Origin: Camarhynchus parvulus
Taxonomy: Eukaryota; Chordata; Aves; Passeriformes; Thraupidae
DNA: 64,000 nucleotides
Reading direction: 5' to 3'
Assembly: GCF_901933205.1 (NCBI RefSeq)
Contig: NC_044590.1
Span: 2,991,501-3,055,500 of the forward strand
In this document: positions 39,202 to 52,640 of the stretch, one piece after another
Layout of the letters: the number at the start of each line of letters is the position of its first letter
Position numbering within the stretch: the stretch's first letter is position 1
Position numbers and translations under genes: made by a program
The notes under the pieces: generated by a model
What the model saw: the letters and a program-made list of their open reading frames with translations, nothing else
Told to the model about the DNA's origin: nothing
The model's database searches: none

Positions 39202-42200
39202 GACATTAAACATTATGATGAACAGATTTTCTGCATCATTTATGTAATGAATAAGTAGTAAATATTATTCTCTACTACTTTGAGAGGAAATGATAGTGGA
39301 AAGTAGAGGAGAAAAAAAGAAATTTAAAACTCCAAAATAAAAATTAATTCAAATTCAATAAACACTACAGCTAAATTTGATCAAGTGCTGAAGACTTCAT
39401 AACAGAAGCAGCATCTTTATCCTGAAGATTATCCTCCTCTTCTTACATATAGTTCTCTTCAAGGCACCTTTTTTTCCACATAAAAATGCCTTGATTGATA
39501 ATGAAATTCAGTGACAAACCTGTGGGTTCTCCAAAGACAGATTGCAACTTTTGGAGAATTATTGTGTCTCCTAAAATGTGAACACAGACTGTTTTGCTCA
39601 ACAATTCCAAGAGATGTCAGGAACATGGTAGGTTATGCATACTGTTTTATTTTGCATAACACAGACTTCTGTAATATACAGGAGATCTCTCATCTTAAAA
39701 TTCCTTTTTAAATTAATTTTTCCACAATTCAGCACCATGTTCCAAGTAATATAAAAGACACAAGGCACTGCAATCCCACAAGGAACTCCAATAACATACT
39801 GTGATACCTTGTAATTTATGAGATTCATATGAGACTCTTTGCACTGTGGAAACAATTTTACCAAGATTGCATACGAAGTGTGATCCTTCAGTGTGACAGT
39901 GTTCTAGTGTTCTCTGTCAGAAAGCAATGTTTGTTTGGGGATTTTTCCTCAGCACTAAAATAAAATTGACAGAATACAGTGATGCAAAGAATCAAAAAAT
40001 CATCCTTTTACCTTCAAAGAATCTTCAATCTAACCCCTAAGTCTAAACTTCTGACAAGGAAAGGGAAAAGGTAGAACATATCCTGGTGGTGACAATGAAA
40101 GGAAATGGATTTTTAATACGAAATAGGTCACCTTTATGACCAGGTGTCAGCTGTGAGTGAATGATGGATGCCTCAGAGAGATGTTTCAACCTACAGATGT
40201 ATGAGTGACACATGAAAATTTTCAAGCAGAAGCTGCTTGCATAAAAGACAGAGAACATAATGAAGAAGTGTTATCTGACCTTTAGAGGGGAGAAAAATGG
40301 AGAGGGATTGTGCAGCTGACTGATACTTCTGCAAAAACAAAAGTTAAAGTTCAAGCTGTACTACAATCATACTGGGGCTTGTTCTTTCTCTTGTACAAAT
40401 TACTACTCTCCCCATGACCTGCAAGATAACATTACCTGAAGTAAGAGGTACAGAAAGAGGTACAGCATTTCCCTAGGACTCTGCAAGTATAAACATTTAA
40501 TTATTCTTCATTTTTTCATGAGTGGGTTCATGATATGCTGTTTCTATAAGCAATAGACAAAGGTAATTCTGGTTCCTTCTTTCACATTGCTTACCGTGCC
40601 TTATTACATCTTGTGCTTTTTCTGACATGTATTTCTCCCTAAATTTCATACACAGTGCATTCACAACAGTTCTCTCTCACAGAGTGCTGAAGGGTGGTGG
40701 ATTGTGTCTGAAACTGGGAGATGCTCAAGGAAGGAAAGACAGGGAACACTTAGGGCAAGTTCTTCTCGACCAGGCTCTCTATTGCTCTCAGATTTAAGGA
40801 TGGTCCCTTCTTCCCCAGAACGTAATTTATACAATTTGTCAAGAACAAAGAATGTACAGATTAGTAGCTCAGTATTAATCAGCTGAAATCAGCCCCTGTC
40901 ATTCTACTCCCACAAAATTGAAAGCCCTTTCAAAGAATCAGTGCCTTGGAGCTCTGGATAATCATCATTTAATATTTGAAACCACCACTCAGGAGGTACC
41001 CATCTATCAACATGTCACTTCACACACTAACAAAACAATTCTTCTTCCATTGTACCTGAGCTTAAGAATCTCAAGGTGTTTTGGAAGCAGTAAGCTTGAA
41101 AAGTCTTATGGAAATCTTGTGATTCCCAATGAAAAGGTTGAGTTGGGACACCTCAGTAGTTGTTGGATTTCTGGGAAGAACTCAGTTCAGACCAATGAAA
41201 ATTAAATCTCTTTAAAACCATGTTTAGCTTAATGCTTAAAACTTGAAACACCAGAAGTGGCCATTCACATTTAACTTAAGCCAGAGTCAGTCAGTAGCTA
41301 CTAATGCTGCTGGATCCCCTATTAGATCAGACCATCTAGAACATAAAATCTATCACATGCAAACAAAATTTGTAAAATGTTTTATGTCTCTTGATCACAA
41401 CCTCAGAAAAGTAATGATTAAATTTAAGATATAAAGAAAAAATGCTAATGACAGATAGCAAGGCTGCTGACACATCAACATTTAAAAGCACTTGATTGAG
41501 TTATTTCTTTTTTATCTATCAAGAATGACTTTTATATTCTAAAAATACAGAATTACCTGCATCTGTTAGACCAAGAGCATAAAGTATCAATACTGTCATC
41601 CATAAACACCCAGTCAGTTTTATGAACCAGATTATTAGTAGTTAAATATTTAAAGCTGCTTGCCCTTTGGATCTCACTTTGATGCTTGTAGCCAGAACAT
41701 ACTATCTTCCAACACCACATCCAGGCTCCACAGTGTGGGAGGAAGATTTTGAACCAGACCAAGAGCAAAATTAATTTTCCATCCTTCCAGACATGAAAAG
41801 AAAACCAAGAATGGGTTCAAAACAATACCCCACATTTTGGCTTATTGGAGATTGTCTTCAAGGAGTGATACAGAATGAGCCATATGAGAAAAGGCACAAC
41901 AAATTTAAAGGGGCAGAGTTAGGAATAAAGGTTTGGTTATTGCTGTGAGTCCTGCCACACACAAAGCAATAGCCCAGCAAAGAGTGAATCATCCAGCCAC
42001 GCTTGCTTTTTCTCCTTTTGTTTCATGACTTTCTCTTCCCTCTGCAGTGTTTGTCACCCTCAGTCCTCCTCTGTTCAAGTCCATCTCATTCCCCTAATTT
42101 GCTCCCTCATCCCTTGCCTTGTTTGGTTTGAAAGCTTAAAAAATAAATATATGCCAGAGACCATCTATTACAAGTAACTCATTGAAACAGTATTTCAATT

Positions 42201-43689
42201 AAATCAAAATGACTAGATGTCCAAAAACTGGGAGGGCGCAGGCAGCAGCAAAATTTGGGCTGTTTTTATCAAGAGTATTCCAGGGGCTGATTCAACAATC
42301 CCTGGCATGTCTATAGGAGAGAGGCAGTGAGGGGTGGGCAGGGAAATGGCAATGCTGTGACATGGTCCTTCCAGCCAAAAAAGGGTCAAGGCAGCAGCAA
42401 CCGCAGCACAACACATTTAACCTGGGAACAAGATTGTCTCCCTGGAATTGTGCCCATTTCCCCAGGGTTCTCGTCAGGCTGTGCACTGAAATATAACAGT
42501 TGGTTTCAAACAAACCCACAGTTATATGACACTGAAATTTTAAGACTGAAATCCTGCTGGTTTCCTTTCATGGTAACCAAGGAACAAACTTAGAGCTACA
42601 GAGTAAAAATCAAAGGAATCCAACAAAAAATATAGTATTTTGGTAATTCTTGGTGTCCAGTTGTATCTAAAATGATTCCTGTTTTGTCTTTTTTCAGTTC
42701 CTCCAATTGCTTATTCTCTTTGTGGGCTGACCAAGATGCTCTGAGCTGTCTGTGGCAGATGGGACAAAACTCACATTCTATGGACACAAACAGGGTTAAA
42801 CCTTAAAGGAGCACTTCAGCATCAAAGGCAAGGGGAATAGGCACTGAGGTGTGGAAAGGATGCTCACAGAAATAAGTTTACAGTGAAATTTGGGACACCT
42901 CTGCTAGACAACATCTGTGTACAAGCAACAAGAAATTGTAATGTGTGATTAGCCTAGATATGCTGAATTGTCTCTTGACTCTGTTGGAGATACTCTGCTA
43001 GGACCTGACAGAGATGGGACTGATGGAATTCAGAGAGTGAGAAAAGCACAAACATTAATAATTACAACCAGACCAAGGCTGACTCCCAGAGTCACCAAGC
43101 ACAGACCTGAATTCCAAAAATAAGGGATATATTTATCTAGCACACTGTCCCCACAATTACTACTTAGCTGCATCACACAGGAAGCAATCCAATGTGTTCA
43201 GAAATTTGTATGAACTGTACTGGAAAATGAAATAATAAATGTCTTCCCAATGGATTCCCATTGACTTAGAAATTACACTGAATTATTTTAAATAACAAAG
43301 TGGATGTTTACAGATTTCACAGTCAAAAAGGTAGTGTGGCACAACCACTTCGCTCGCTACTGCTAATAAGTCTGTCATCATAACAAATTAGCATATATGT
43401 GTAAAAATATACATGTATTTGCATATATTCATCTGCAGACATTTCCGTTCCTGTTTTTAAAGTACTTCACAATGTCATCTCAAACCCTGTAGTCAGTATT
43501 AGTATTTATATGAAGTCAGTTAAAGTTAAGATGCCAAAATAGTGCTTTTGTTTCCAGGAGACCTCTCTGTCAATTTATTTCAATTTAAATATAGCATATT
43601 AGTTTTCTCTAAAAAAGAGGGAAGAAACAGAACTGAGCTTTTGTCACTTGGAATCACATTATCTCCTAAGTATAATTCATACAAAACAA

Positions 43690-43900
43690 ATTATGAGACT
43701 GATCAAATGCTCTGTTAACATAATTCTTTAATAATAATATCACTTAGATCTTAAACTGCTTAATTAGATTTCAGTCATTGCAATCAACAGCCTCATTGAA
43801 ACTGTTCATCTATAATTTATACTCTTTGCATTTTACTGTTCATTTTAAAAACAGCATTAACAATACGAGCCAACAGTAAGCAGGAAAAAATAATAAAAAT
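43690..43900. other. candidate conserved noncoding element
   Basis: The block has the texture of deeply conserved vertebrate noncoding DNA: no simple repeats and dense homeodomain-type cores, including CTTAATTAGATTT near 43759-43771, TAATTTATA and TAACAATACGAGCC, and evenly mixed bases. There is no open frame of note. This is an inference from appearance only; no alignment was possible. Confidence 0.2.
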
Positions 43901-46900
43901 TAAAACCCTCTAGGTTTTGGGGTTAACTTAATTCCTAATTCACTGAAGATCAATGAAAATATATCAACTGGTTTGAATAGATCTATGATTTCCCTTTAGG
44001 AAAAATACATTTGGACTTCAACCACACATCTAGATACAGCTTTTGCATCTGACCACAAATCTGAACTGAATAAGTTGTGCTTTTATTGGAAAGCTGATAA
44101 ATTAAATAGAACTTTCAGACACTTGAGGCCTAAACACATGCAATTTAACTTCCAGCCATTAAGCAGATTTTTCTAGATAATGAAGGTGTAAAGAACAGGC
44201 CTAGACAATGCAACATTTGCTGAAGTCACATTCTTTACTTTAAGGAAGACATGTTTGCTGAGAACAATGCAGAAGTGTTCTGTAAGGAAGTATTTGTGCA
44301 TTTTTGAACATCAGAAAACAGCCATGTCCAAAATAACTTTTTTTTTTGAATGCAGATGAAAATAGGTCATCCAGGAGCAGATGACTTACTGTCTTAGAAT
44401 AAATTACAATTATATCTTCAATGGTAAAGTACAACCTTTGGGTCTGTCCTTCAGGAAACAGAACTCCCCATCTGATGGCAGCCCCCTACACAGCACAGGT
44501 GGGATATTACAGCTCCAGGACTTTAGATAAGATTCGAGGATTGTGGTTCCTCTTTGAATAGAGAATATCTTCATGTTAAAAAGTCAGGAGTTTTGCTTTT
44601 ATTCCTATTATTTTAACATCCAGATGTTTATCTGTTGTTACTGCAAGATGGTATATTTACACACTTCCAGATTTATAAATATAATCCCTTTAAACACACA
44701 GTGATTGGTTAACACCTTGGTGTTTCTTCAGTAACTATTTTAGCTGCTTAAACTGAACACATTTCAGTAGCTCCTTCCTAGCAGTGCCCACAACAGACCC
44801 CAGCAGGATTTTAACACCCATCCCTCTAGAGCATTCTGCTGATATGCTCAAAATATAAGTGTAAACTAGCAGGCATCTGCTAAGCTACTAGGGAAGTATC
44901 CAGTAAGTAAATAAATGCATCTGGGTTGCAGCCACTGAGATTTATAGCACTTTTCCCCGATTTCCTTTTTCACACTACGGTAAATACAGTAATGGTGCTG
45001 GCTAATAAACAGCCATAAATCTGCCTTCCTGTGTTTATGATGTTTGCTGATTGAAAAGTAATGCTGTGAAACTGATGAAGTCAGGGACTATGAATGCAGG
45101 AAGGCTTTGGGTGCTGGGGGGAACATGTTTTTAGTACATTTGAAACAGTCCATTTTGCAAGAGGTCTCCACTCCCACATCAATAAGTTGGGGTTTTCTCA
45201 TAACCTTCACCCCCTCTATTTTCCACATGTTATAAACTAGACTTTTATTCCTAATAAATTCAACAGATCCAGTGCAGATGTAGAATAGAAGAGGAGGTCT
45301 GGAGTTTTGTGAACATGGCTTCTCATCAGCAACTTAATTCAGTTCCCATGAAGTCGTTGGAAAAATTCCTGGAGACTTCCATGAGAGCTGAATTGGGCTT
45401 CTGTTACTTCCTTCCTTCCACACTGTTTCTTTTATCCCCCTCTTCCATCCTTGAGGGCAGTTTGGGAGCAGTGGTATAGAACACACAGCTGTTCTTCCAA
45501 CTCAGTTAATGGAGCCCTGCACCAAACTTCTCAAAGTGCAGCAAATGTTGGCTGCAGGATCTCTGATTCTGTCAGCATCTCACATTCTGCTGACCCTGAT
45601 GGGGCTGTCCAAAAAAGTCAGACATTTCTTTTTAAGTAATGACACTAATGAGAAAAGTGACAGTGGGGGGGTTTTCTCAGACATTTGTAGGTGTTAGTTT
45701 GAGAACTAAATCAGAAGCAAACAGAAAAGGTGACTTAATTAGATGATTTTATCTTTAGAAACTCTGGAAACAACTTATTTTATCAACTAAAGACTTGGCA
45801 CTTCTGTATGTTGGAAGTGCTATACACTTGTGAAAGGTAGCTCAAATATTAATTAAATCAGTTTGCAGATGTCAAATCTGTGAGATGTCAAGTGATAGCT
45901 ACAGGGAATTAACTGTGGTTATATTTAAAAAGAGAGGAAATATTTTCCTTTCTACCAATGAGAAGATAGACACTGATGGCATTGAGCAACAGAACTGGTA
46001 ACTTTGCAATCCACCTCCTCTTGCCCATGTAGCCTCTCTTCTCCTGGCAGATGTGCTAATTTCAGCGAAGTTTAAAGTGAATTCCTTCAAAGAAAACAGT
46101 TAAGACAGGCCTAGCTATGCTGACCTGTAAAAGGTCTCTCAAGAGGAAGCATAATTTCATTTTAACAACCTTTATCCCCTCCAGCAGTTACAGCTACCAA
46201 CGCCACAGACTGATATAAAATCCCCAGGGCCACAGGAACCTCAATACAAAGGAGGAGGTGAGACTTTATGACTGACTGAACAAGAAATCCCACTATTTTC
46301 CTTCCACAAGAGCCCATGCAAGAGTCTTCCTCATCCCCTCACAGTGAAATCTGCACTACTGCCAAAGGGGGAAACTCTCAAATTCTCCCTTGCTACACAG
46401 GGAGAATTCCCTCAGGAATTGCAATGGACACTCTCCTTCCCAGCTATTATTGACTCCTCAGAACTGCACAAGCCAGGACAGGCGAACTCTCAGGAACTCA
46501 TCAGAGTTCACAGACTGGGGGTAACACCCATTTTTATTCCTGTTTTTGATACACACAAAATGCACAGAGCAAGCAGTTTTAGGACTGACGCAGGTGGGAA
46601 AAAAACCTTTTTGAACAGGAGAATATTTTACTTTCTGTAACCAAACTATATTTTGCTCAATAATATTTGAAATTGGAGTTAAACTGTACACCAGGACTAG
46701 CATCATTTTAATAGATATTTTGCAGTAGGAGAATTGAAAACTCTCAATTTCAAATGCAAAAGAAAAAAACAAACCCTGTGCAGCTCTAACGCCGAAAGGT
46801 CACTGCTTATCTTGCTTTATCCCTGCTATGCCCAGTTTATAATTTTTTTGCCATATATGAATCTCCGGACCCATTTTTATTAGTGCTAAAATAGACTGTT

Positions 46901-49900
46901 CTCCCACTGTCACACCATCTGTCTTTTCCTCCTGCCTGCCAGTATACAGAACATCTAGGAGTTGTTCTGAAAGGAGAAAAATGGGAAAGAAAGAAAACTG
47001 TATTGTTTTGGTCACACACTCTGCTGGTGACAGCCTGTTTCCAGCAGCGACTGTCTCCACAGAGGGACACATTCAGCCTTCGCCAGCCTGTGACACACAC
47101 TGAGTTTAAAAAAAAACTAACAAAAACGCAAAACAAAACCCTCACTGGTCTGAAATGAGGAGAAATGAGATTTGCTTTCTGCTCTCCCACTGTGTGATTC
47201 CAGAGAAGGGCAACTCCTCCCAGTATCAGCACTGCCCTGTTAACATTTCAGGTTCTGTCTCGGAAATTTGTCCTGACAAATTTCTGATTCAGACTGAGCC
47301 TGAATCAGCACCAACAAGACCTGTTCACAGCACACACCAGGAATGGGATTTTCAGAAAGTGACAGCAAACACAATATGGGCTGTTGCTGCCTTTTTAGAA
47401 TTGACTTTGACTTTAAATGTAAAAACTTTTGGGGGGACTTTTTGATAGAGGTATCAAATTCATTTTTTCCCCACATAACAGCTCTTTGTATGACTGGCAA
47501 TCCAGCAGACTGCATGCTCCACTTCTACTCAAGACAAGCCAGAAATGAAAAAGTACTGAGTGGCACAAGTGGGGCAACAGGCTGTTATTACAAGGAGTGG
47601 CCTCACAGATAATTTTACACCTGCCTGACACAGCAGTCACATCTCATGAAACAAGCTGGATCACTCACATTGTGTTATGTATTAGAAATAGCTGCAGACA
47701 TTTTTCCAAGAGGAGCACATGGAATCAATGGTCTGTCAGCAGAAAAAGAAAAAGGTAGAGTGAGAATGCATCATTCAGAACAGATTATCAGGCTGACCAT
47801 CACCCAAGTCCTGTGAGGTTGTACCAGGAGAGTGAGAAGGACTGAGAAGCACAAGATTCCTGTCAGTGTTCGGTCTCTGTCTACTGCTTTTAATACATTA
47901 AACTCGCACCTCAAGAGAACAGTCAGACCTGATTAGTTCCTGGGTTGGGGAATGAACAGTCACCTCTCTGTTTTGACCATAGGATATTTCAAAAGCAATA
48001 AAAGAGTGGGTCATGACAAAGAATGAGGGATAAAATAGATTCAGAAATACAAAAGCCCAGAAAGTTCTGGAAGCCATATTTTCCACTTGTTTGCATGCAT
48101 GAGCAATTAATAACAAAATTTAGTTTCACAGAAATAAATCCCAGCACTGTATGAGCCTGTTCCAGTAAGTGACAGCACTTCAGAGCTCAGATTGAGAGGC
48201 TGGTTAGACAAAATAGAGAGGGACAGCTTTGGAACTGGGGAGCTTCCATTTCCTTTCCATCCACTACCACAGCAACACAGCTTCATAGTCTAACAGCTCT
48301 TGCAGCATCCTGGCTTTTTCCTTTGGGCTAAAAATGAATTGGCATTGAAGCCATTTGATTTTTCAAACTTTTAAGATTTTTCATGGGAAAATAGCACCAT
48401 CTGTAGGAAAAAAATTGGACCAAATTTGATTAAAATGTGTGTCTATTTTCAAGCCATTAAGCAAAAGTTAGGACTTTCTAAGAATAAATACATTCTTTAA
48501 CAAAATTGGACCACATTTTATCCTCAGAGGAAGCCAAATGGACTTTTGCTGGTCTTGTGAAGGAAGGACAGCGCCATTCCCATCCCATGATAAGAAAAAA
48601 GGTGCTATGACAAGAAATTTTCTACTTTAATCCCCTCTAACACTGTTCAAAAGGACAAACATCAATAGCCTACAAACCCCAAGCTCTTCCTCAAATACCA
48701 CCATAACTGCAAAGTTATATCAGGCTATTGTTAGAAATATTTTTTAGTTATTGACAAGGAAAAACAATCAGCCTTTTCAGTAAAGTTCCCTGACTGTTGG
48801 CCAATTCTCTTTCTAACATATGCATCTTTTATCCTAAAGCACACATATGTACTAGAGAATCTGGCTGCCTGGTGTGAATGAGTAACACATTCAACAAGAG
48901 AAGGAGCTCCATAAAGATATAACAGACTTCTAGTTGCATGTTCCTATTTAATGAGAAGACGAACATTATCTCAATTGACATGACACTAAGAGTGGTAGTA
49001 ACTATCCTGTGAGCCATTTCCTCTCTAAAGAGAATCAAAAAGCTCCCATTGCTAAATACTCCCTAGAAAGAAAAATAATTTCTCTGGACTGAGTCCTACT
49101 TACCCTCACCTTGCTGGGAAACACTGCAAAATAATTTAAATAATTTAAAAACTTAGTTTAAAATACAAGGAAAGTCTACAGGCTTTGGAAACATTCATAG
49201 TTTATCTCACAGTGCTTGAAATGTTTATATAGACTGTACCTTATTTCCTAGCATGAATGTCATTGGATTCTTTGAAAGCCTTTAAGATGTATCATGACAT
49301 TTGTTGCTTTTAAAGGTAGCATTTCAATTAGCCTAATGATGGTTTCCTAGGAGAACTGAAGATCCACTTAAAAACACTGCACAGATCAGAAAAGCAAATG
49401 TGTGCATGTAGACGTGCTTATGTCTGTCTTCATCAGATAGTCAGAACAGTGTTGTTACTTGCCTGTGGACCTTTCTCTTCTTAATTTAGCCTTCACATTT
49501 CACTCCAGTTTCTATAGTGACCTTTATTTCTTAGTGACAGTTGAACTATGCCTGAATGCAAAATATAAGAGCCATCCTTGTCCACATTGCCTATGAAAAT
49601 CCTTAGGGATCTTTCATAATAGCTGCACCACAGCTGCACAAACTGATAATTCAAGAGATATTCCACTTGGCATGGAACTGATAGTTGCATCAGATAACAT
49701 TACTAATGCCATTTTATTTGTCCAGCCTTGAGGTGAGATGTGGAAGAGCAGAGTGTTAACAAAACCCCAGCAGCAGCTTATTCCAGGAGCACAGCTGTTC
49801 CACAGGATAACAGAAAAGCGTGGCCCTGCTGAACCCAGCCCAGCCCAGGATGGGCAAAGGGTTCACAGGAACAAAGCACAGCTCTTTCCAGAACTACATC

Positions 49901-52611
49901 AACGTCTCCCTGGGAAGTCTCAGGGGCATTTAAAATCAATCTCTCACCACTGCTGGTTTGGAAGCTACAGAACAAGATGTGAGGAGTCAAAGAAACCTCT
50001 AAGTTCAGCTCCTCCCAAGAGCCAGCTGAGGGCTCATCACACATGAAATGCCATCCCACTCCTTTTGGGAGCATTGCTTTCTGCAGTTCATAAGAAAAGT
50101 TTATATGATCAGTTGAGGAGGGGGCACTCAAAAAGCATCAGCAGCTGCAAAATCAAGTCTTGAATGAACTGAAAAGCTTCAAGACATCACTGATGCCAGG
50201 TGGCATTAGCCTGCAGTGGGATCTGGGCATAAAAATAAGATACATGCTGTTCTCATCAATGAAGCACACCGAGCTTGTACTTAGTAAAAATTGCAAATTT
50301 GTTTGAACAGCCCAGGAGAGATTAATCAAAGACTGATTTGTTGCAATCTGCCATTTCCTCACTTGTCTTACATATGTGGCTTTGAAGCTGGAGAGTGACT
50401 TTGAATCTCTGAAGTTATTTTCCATTTTCTGACATAACACCACCAGCTGTTGCTGCCTTCTCGGATAACCCAGCCCAGGTAAATTCACCCATATGGAGAG
50501 AGCTGGCTAAAGGGAGCCTCCACTGCAGTTACATACTCATTCAAGAGCACACAGACACATTCTGCAGGGTATTCTACTCCAGGCTAAATTTAATTTAAGC
50601 TCTTTCTGAATCTGAAAACCCTAAACAAAACAGTGAGATTTTCTTAACGTCTTCCATGTATGCAGAAGTCATGATGTTTAACATGCTCAGGTTAAAATGT
50701 TTCAATAAAGCAACATTTGTTTATTTTACTCAATATGGTTTTAGGACCTGATTTGGATTTGCAAATTGAATTTGGTCCATCACCACAAAGCAAATTTCAT
50801 CAAAGTGAGAAGTTTGTTCTCACTGTTTTCCATTCTTCTCGTGCTTATTATTTGCAGCACCCTGAGATCTGAACAAATTGGGCTTCATCAGAAAACTTCC
50901 ACTTTGCAGAGCAGCTTTTCTGCCCCCCTCAGGGAAAACTAATGTGAAAATGTGTTTTCCTCCAACTTTTTCCTGTGCAGAAAAGTTAGATTTGAGCCTC
51001 CACACCAAAATGTGATGAGTAGGAATGGAATAAATGGGTCAGGTTTCAAGAGATGTCTAGCTGCAGTGATATTTGAGGCTCAGGAATGTAACCTGGCAGA
51101 CAAGCTGTCATGGGAAAAACGTAGAAGATCTCAGCATATTAAGCAAAAGTCTTACCATAACTCTTCCTGCAGCCTTCCCTTGCCTCACCTGCAGCTAACA
51201 AAACATAGTGAATTATAATAACCTCAGCAGTTTCATGAGTGTAATTAAACCTCCAAATTATGTCACAAACCCAGAGTAAAAAGACTTCTAAATTCTGCAG
51301 AGCTTTGTGCAAGTATGTGACATAAGCAAATTTCAAGGCCTTAAGGGTTTGTGCTGAGTCTGAAATTCATGCATGCAAGCCTTTCGTGCAGAATCAGATG
51401 AACACTTCACTTCTCCACTTGCACTTTATTCTGAGCCTGGGTCCACTAGAAGCTACAAACGATAACAAAATTTGGGGGTGAGAAGTGATACAAAGGACTG
51501 AATTTACATAACACAGGAACTGAAGGCAACATTTGCATGAGCCCCTGCAAAGCCCAAATGCCAAACAGTCAGCATGTGCTGAGAAACACAAAATATTAAT
51601 GACACTATGACAAAGCTCATACATTACAGCTCAGGAACAGGACTCCTACTGCTCATGTTGTATTTGATTTTTAAAAAGTAAGAGCATGCACCACAGATGT
51701 TGGGATTTCTGCAGCTCTGATTTGACTTGGAAAGCCATGATACAAACTGGGTAAGTGAATTCTCCAAGAGTGACTGTCCCACAGAGACATTTTCATCTTT
51801 CAAGACCTATCACACTTCATGGGATTACACTGTGTAATGTAACAACATGATGTGTCTGAATACAAATCACTGTCTTCCTGCTGAACATGTAAAGAAATAG
51901 AAAACAGACCTTGCCTTCCTTTCTCTTTGGTACATATTCTGAGAGAAAATTTTAAGACAGTGTCTGAAGTCAAAGGAGTGACAAAACTTCTCTGCCAGCA
52001 TCCAAATCACCAAGGATACAAATGTTTCATTTGTCTCTCTGTTCAAACAAGGTGGGCTGTTTTCATTTATTAATGCCAGCAGAGATCTCTTTCCCTGCAA
52101 CACTCTCACATGGCTCATCAGATGCATGCTCTACTTCAAAAACTCTCTTCTGATGTTTAATACTGATGTCTCTGCAGACAGCTCTCATTGCATCAATTAG
52201 GAAAGGAACAACAAAGCATCTCTCAAATTACAGTATAAGGAGTCTTAATGTATATTAAAGGTAGTCTTGTGTAATGAGCCAGTGTAAATGTAAACTGAGT
52301 CCCTGGAATAGCAGAAAACAGCAGACCAAAAGGAGAGTGCATAGAACTGGAGACAATCACAGGAATTAACAGCATGGTCCCATGCCAGTGTGCCCAGGGG
52401 AAGCAGAGTTGGAAGGCTGCGCAATCAATGTGCTCTCAGCACTACAACCTCCAGTACTTCCAGCTGCACAAAAAAAGAGCTCAATCATCTCTGAAAACTG
52501 AATGCCATCTTACCTCAGATCTGTTACTCTTGCATACTTAACTTGTGATTTATATCTTGCCCTTGATTACCATCTTCTTGACAGCAGTGGACAACTCCCT
52601 GCTCTCCTATT

Positions 52612-52640
52612 AAAAAAAAAAAAAAACAAAAACAAAAAAC
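52612..52640 (+). repeat. poly(A)/AAAAAC simple repeat
   Basis: Fifteen A residues are followed by CAAAAACAAAAAAC. It could be the tail of a retroposed sequence, but the bases upstream match nothing I recognise, so it is called A-rich low-complexity DNA. Confidence 0.8.

Noticed and set aside
46837..47232. 131-codon minus-strand open frame
   Set aside because: It overlaps another open frame on the same strand and spans a strong splice-acceptor-like tract; composition is not protein-like over most of its length and no domain is visible.
48412..48513. AAATTGGACCA present twice about 90 bases apart
   Set aside because: An 11-base match at this distance with little surrounding similarity is expected by chance and is not a convincing duplication.
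49114..49127. Minus-strand 14-base microexon between TTTTGCAG and GTGAGG
   Set aside because: Sites of this quality occur by chance many times in 64 kb, and nothing adjoining supports a gene.
50153..50488. 111-codon minus-strand frame with a fairly protein-like composition
   Set aside because: It only starts at GTG with a stop a few codons upstream, has no recognisable motif, and lacks splice sites that would make it an exon.
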